Source of the DNA: Bradyrhizobiaceae bacterium
GTDB lineage: Bacteria; Pseudomonadota; Alphaproteobacteria; Rhizobiales; Hyphomicrobiaceae
Length of the DNA: 6,392 bases
NCBI GenBank assembly: GCA_947475855.1
Contig: CANJPN010000365.1
Coordinates: forward strand, 1-6,392
Direction of reading: 5' to 3'
In this document: positions 5,917 to 6,392 of the stretch, in pieces
How positions within the stretch are numbered: position 1 is the first letter of the stretch
Layout: the number at the start of each line of letters is the position of its first letter
Notes under the pieces: model-generated
What the model saw: the letters and a program-made list of their open reading frames with translations, nothing else
What the model was told of the DNA's origin: nothing
Database searches by the model: none
Program-made: the position numbers and the translations under genes

Positions 5917-6392
5917 ATGGATATGCCGGCCAACAAGGAGGTCCGCGACCTCAGGTTCGACAAATATCATTCACACGAGCACCTCGCCAACGCCGCGCGG
6001 CAGGCGCATCAGCGCAAGTACCAGGACTTTCTGATCGTCGACGTGGATGCGCACCATTACGAAAGTGAGTCCTACGCTGAGGTGTTCCAGTACATCGAAA
6101 GCCCGGTGATCAAGAAGATCGCAACGGAGTCGGTGCATCGGGGCGGGCGTGCATCGTTCCTGGGCGGACAGGTCGGCTATCAGGACACTGGCGGGCGCAT
6201 GACGCGCCACTGGCTGTCGAAGAAGCAGAAGTTCGAGGAAACCGGCAAGCACAAGGACATCGTCAAGACCACGCAGTGGATGGACGCGATGGGCGTCGAC
6301 TACTGCTGCCTGTTTCCAACGCCGATGCTGTTTCTGGGCACCCATCCCCAGCCGGAAATCGAAGCGGCGATGGCGCAGGCCTACAATCGCTG
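5917..6392 (+). CDS. ACMSD-type amidohydrolase (amidohydrolase-2 family), N-terminal part only
   Basis: The frame from the ATG at 5917 is open to the right edge (158 complete codons plus two bases). GGAGA at 5906-5910, six bases upstream, supports this start; a second in-frame ATG at 5923 is also possible. FLIVDVDAHHYES (38-50) matches the first metal-binding motif (D-x-H-x-x-E) of the amidohydrolase-2 family, which includes ACMS decarboxylase and hydroxybenzoate/resorcylate decarboxylases. WMDAMGVDYCCLFPTPML (121-138) and the following PEIEAAMAQAYNRW are also typical of that family. The motif usually lies within the first ten or so residues, so the 38-residue polar, His- and Lys-rich extension is unusual but is preceded by no better start. 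The enzyme would be a cytoplasmic hydrolase or non-oxidative decarboxylase of an aromatic or ring-cleavage carboxylate. The C-terminal metal ligands lie beyond the edge. It is the third gene of the probable operon. Confidence 0.85.
   Translation, partial: MDMPANKEVRDLRFDKYHSHEHLANAARQAHQRKYQDFLIVDVDAHHYESESYAEVFQYIESPVIKKIATESVHRGGRASFLGGQVGYQDTGGRMTRHWLSKKQKFEETGKHKDIVKTTQWMDAMGVDYCCLFPTPMLFLGTHPQPEIEAAMAQAYNR

Noticed and set aside
5424..5963. Minus-strand open frame (179 codons) over the Rieske gene
   Set aside because: The opposite strand encodes both Rieske motifs; the antisense product has no recognisable domain.

Overview
The window is GC-rich and reads as chromosomal DNA of an alphaproteobacterium, most likely a Bradyrhizobium/Rhodopseudomonas-type member of the Hyphomicrobiales. 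The basis is the style of the proteins: a TctC/Bug-like binding protein beginning DDFYKGRQV after its signal peptide, and a membrane-anchored nuclease-fold protein with a C-terminal 'sunset'-type motif. This is judged from recollection of family sequences, not from a database search. No mobile element, CRISPR array, tRNA or rRNA was seen.

Layout. (1) 1-936, minus strand: a Gfo/Idh/MocA oxidoreductase of the WlbA/WbpB type (UDP-N-acetylglucosaminuronate 3-dehydrogenase, surface polysaccharide synthesis), cut by the left edge close to its C-terminus. (2) 937-1265: a 329-base divergent intergenic region with one small palindrome. (3) 1266-2678, plus: an ADA/ATZ-type metal-dependent amidohydrolase that keeps the metal ligands but has Gly where the catalytic Glu of the HxxE motif is expected. 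(4) 2679-2818: a short convergent gap with a weak terminator-like hairpin. (5) 2819-4048, minus: a three-helix membrane protein carrying a staphylococcal-nuclease-like domain. Its conserved C-terminal motif is interrupted by an in-frame TGA where the family has TGG (Trp), and the rest of the motif is still readable after the stop. (6) 4049-4379: a 331-base divergent intergenic region with a perfect 12-bp-arm inverted repeat, a smaller palindrome and a plausible sigma-70 promoter. (7) 4380 to the right edge, plus: three co-directional genes, namely a periplasmic TctC/Bug-like solute-binding protein, a small Rieske [2Fe-2S] protein and the start of an ACMSD-type amidohydrolase (PF04909-like).

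The last three genes look like one transcription unit. A secreted binding protein would capture a small organic acid, a Rieske protein would supply electrons to an oxygenase not seen here, and an amidohydrolase/decarboxylase would act on an (aromatic) carboxylate or ring-cleavage product. This suggests an uptake-plus-catabolism operon running off the right edge; the substrate cannot be told from the sequence. The left half (polysaccharide sugar gene, stand-alone amidohydrolase, nuclease-fold membrane protein) has no evident functional link to it.
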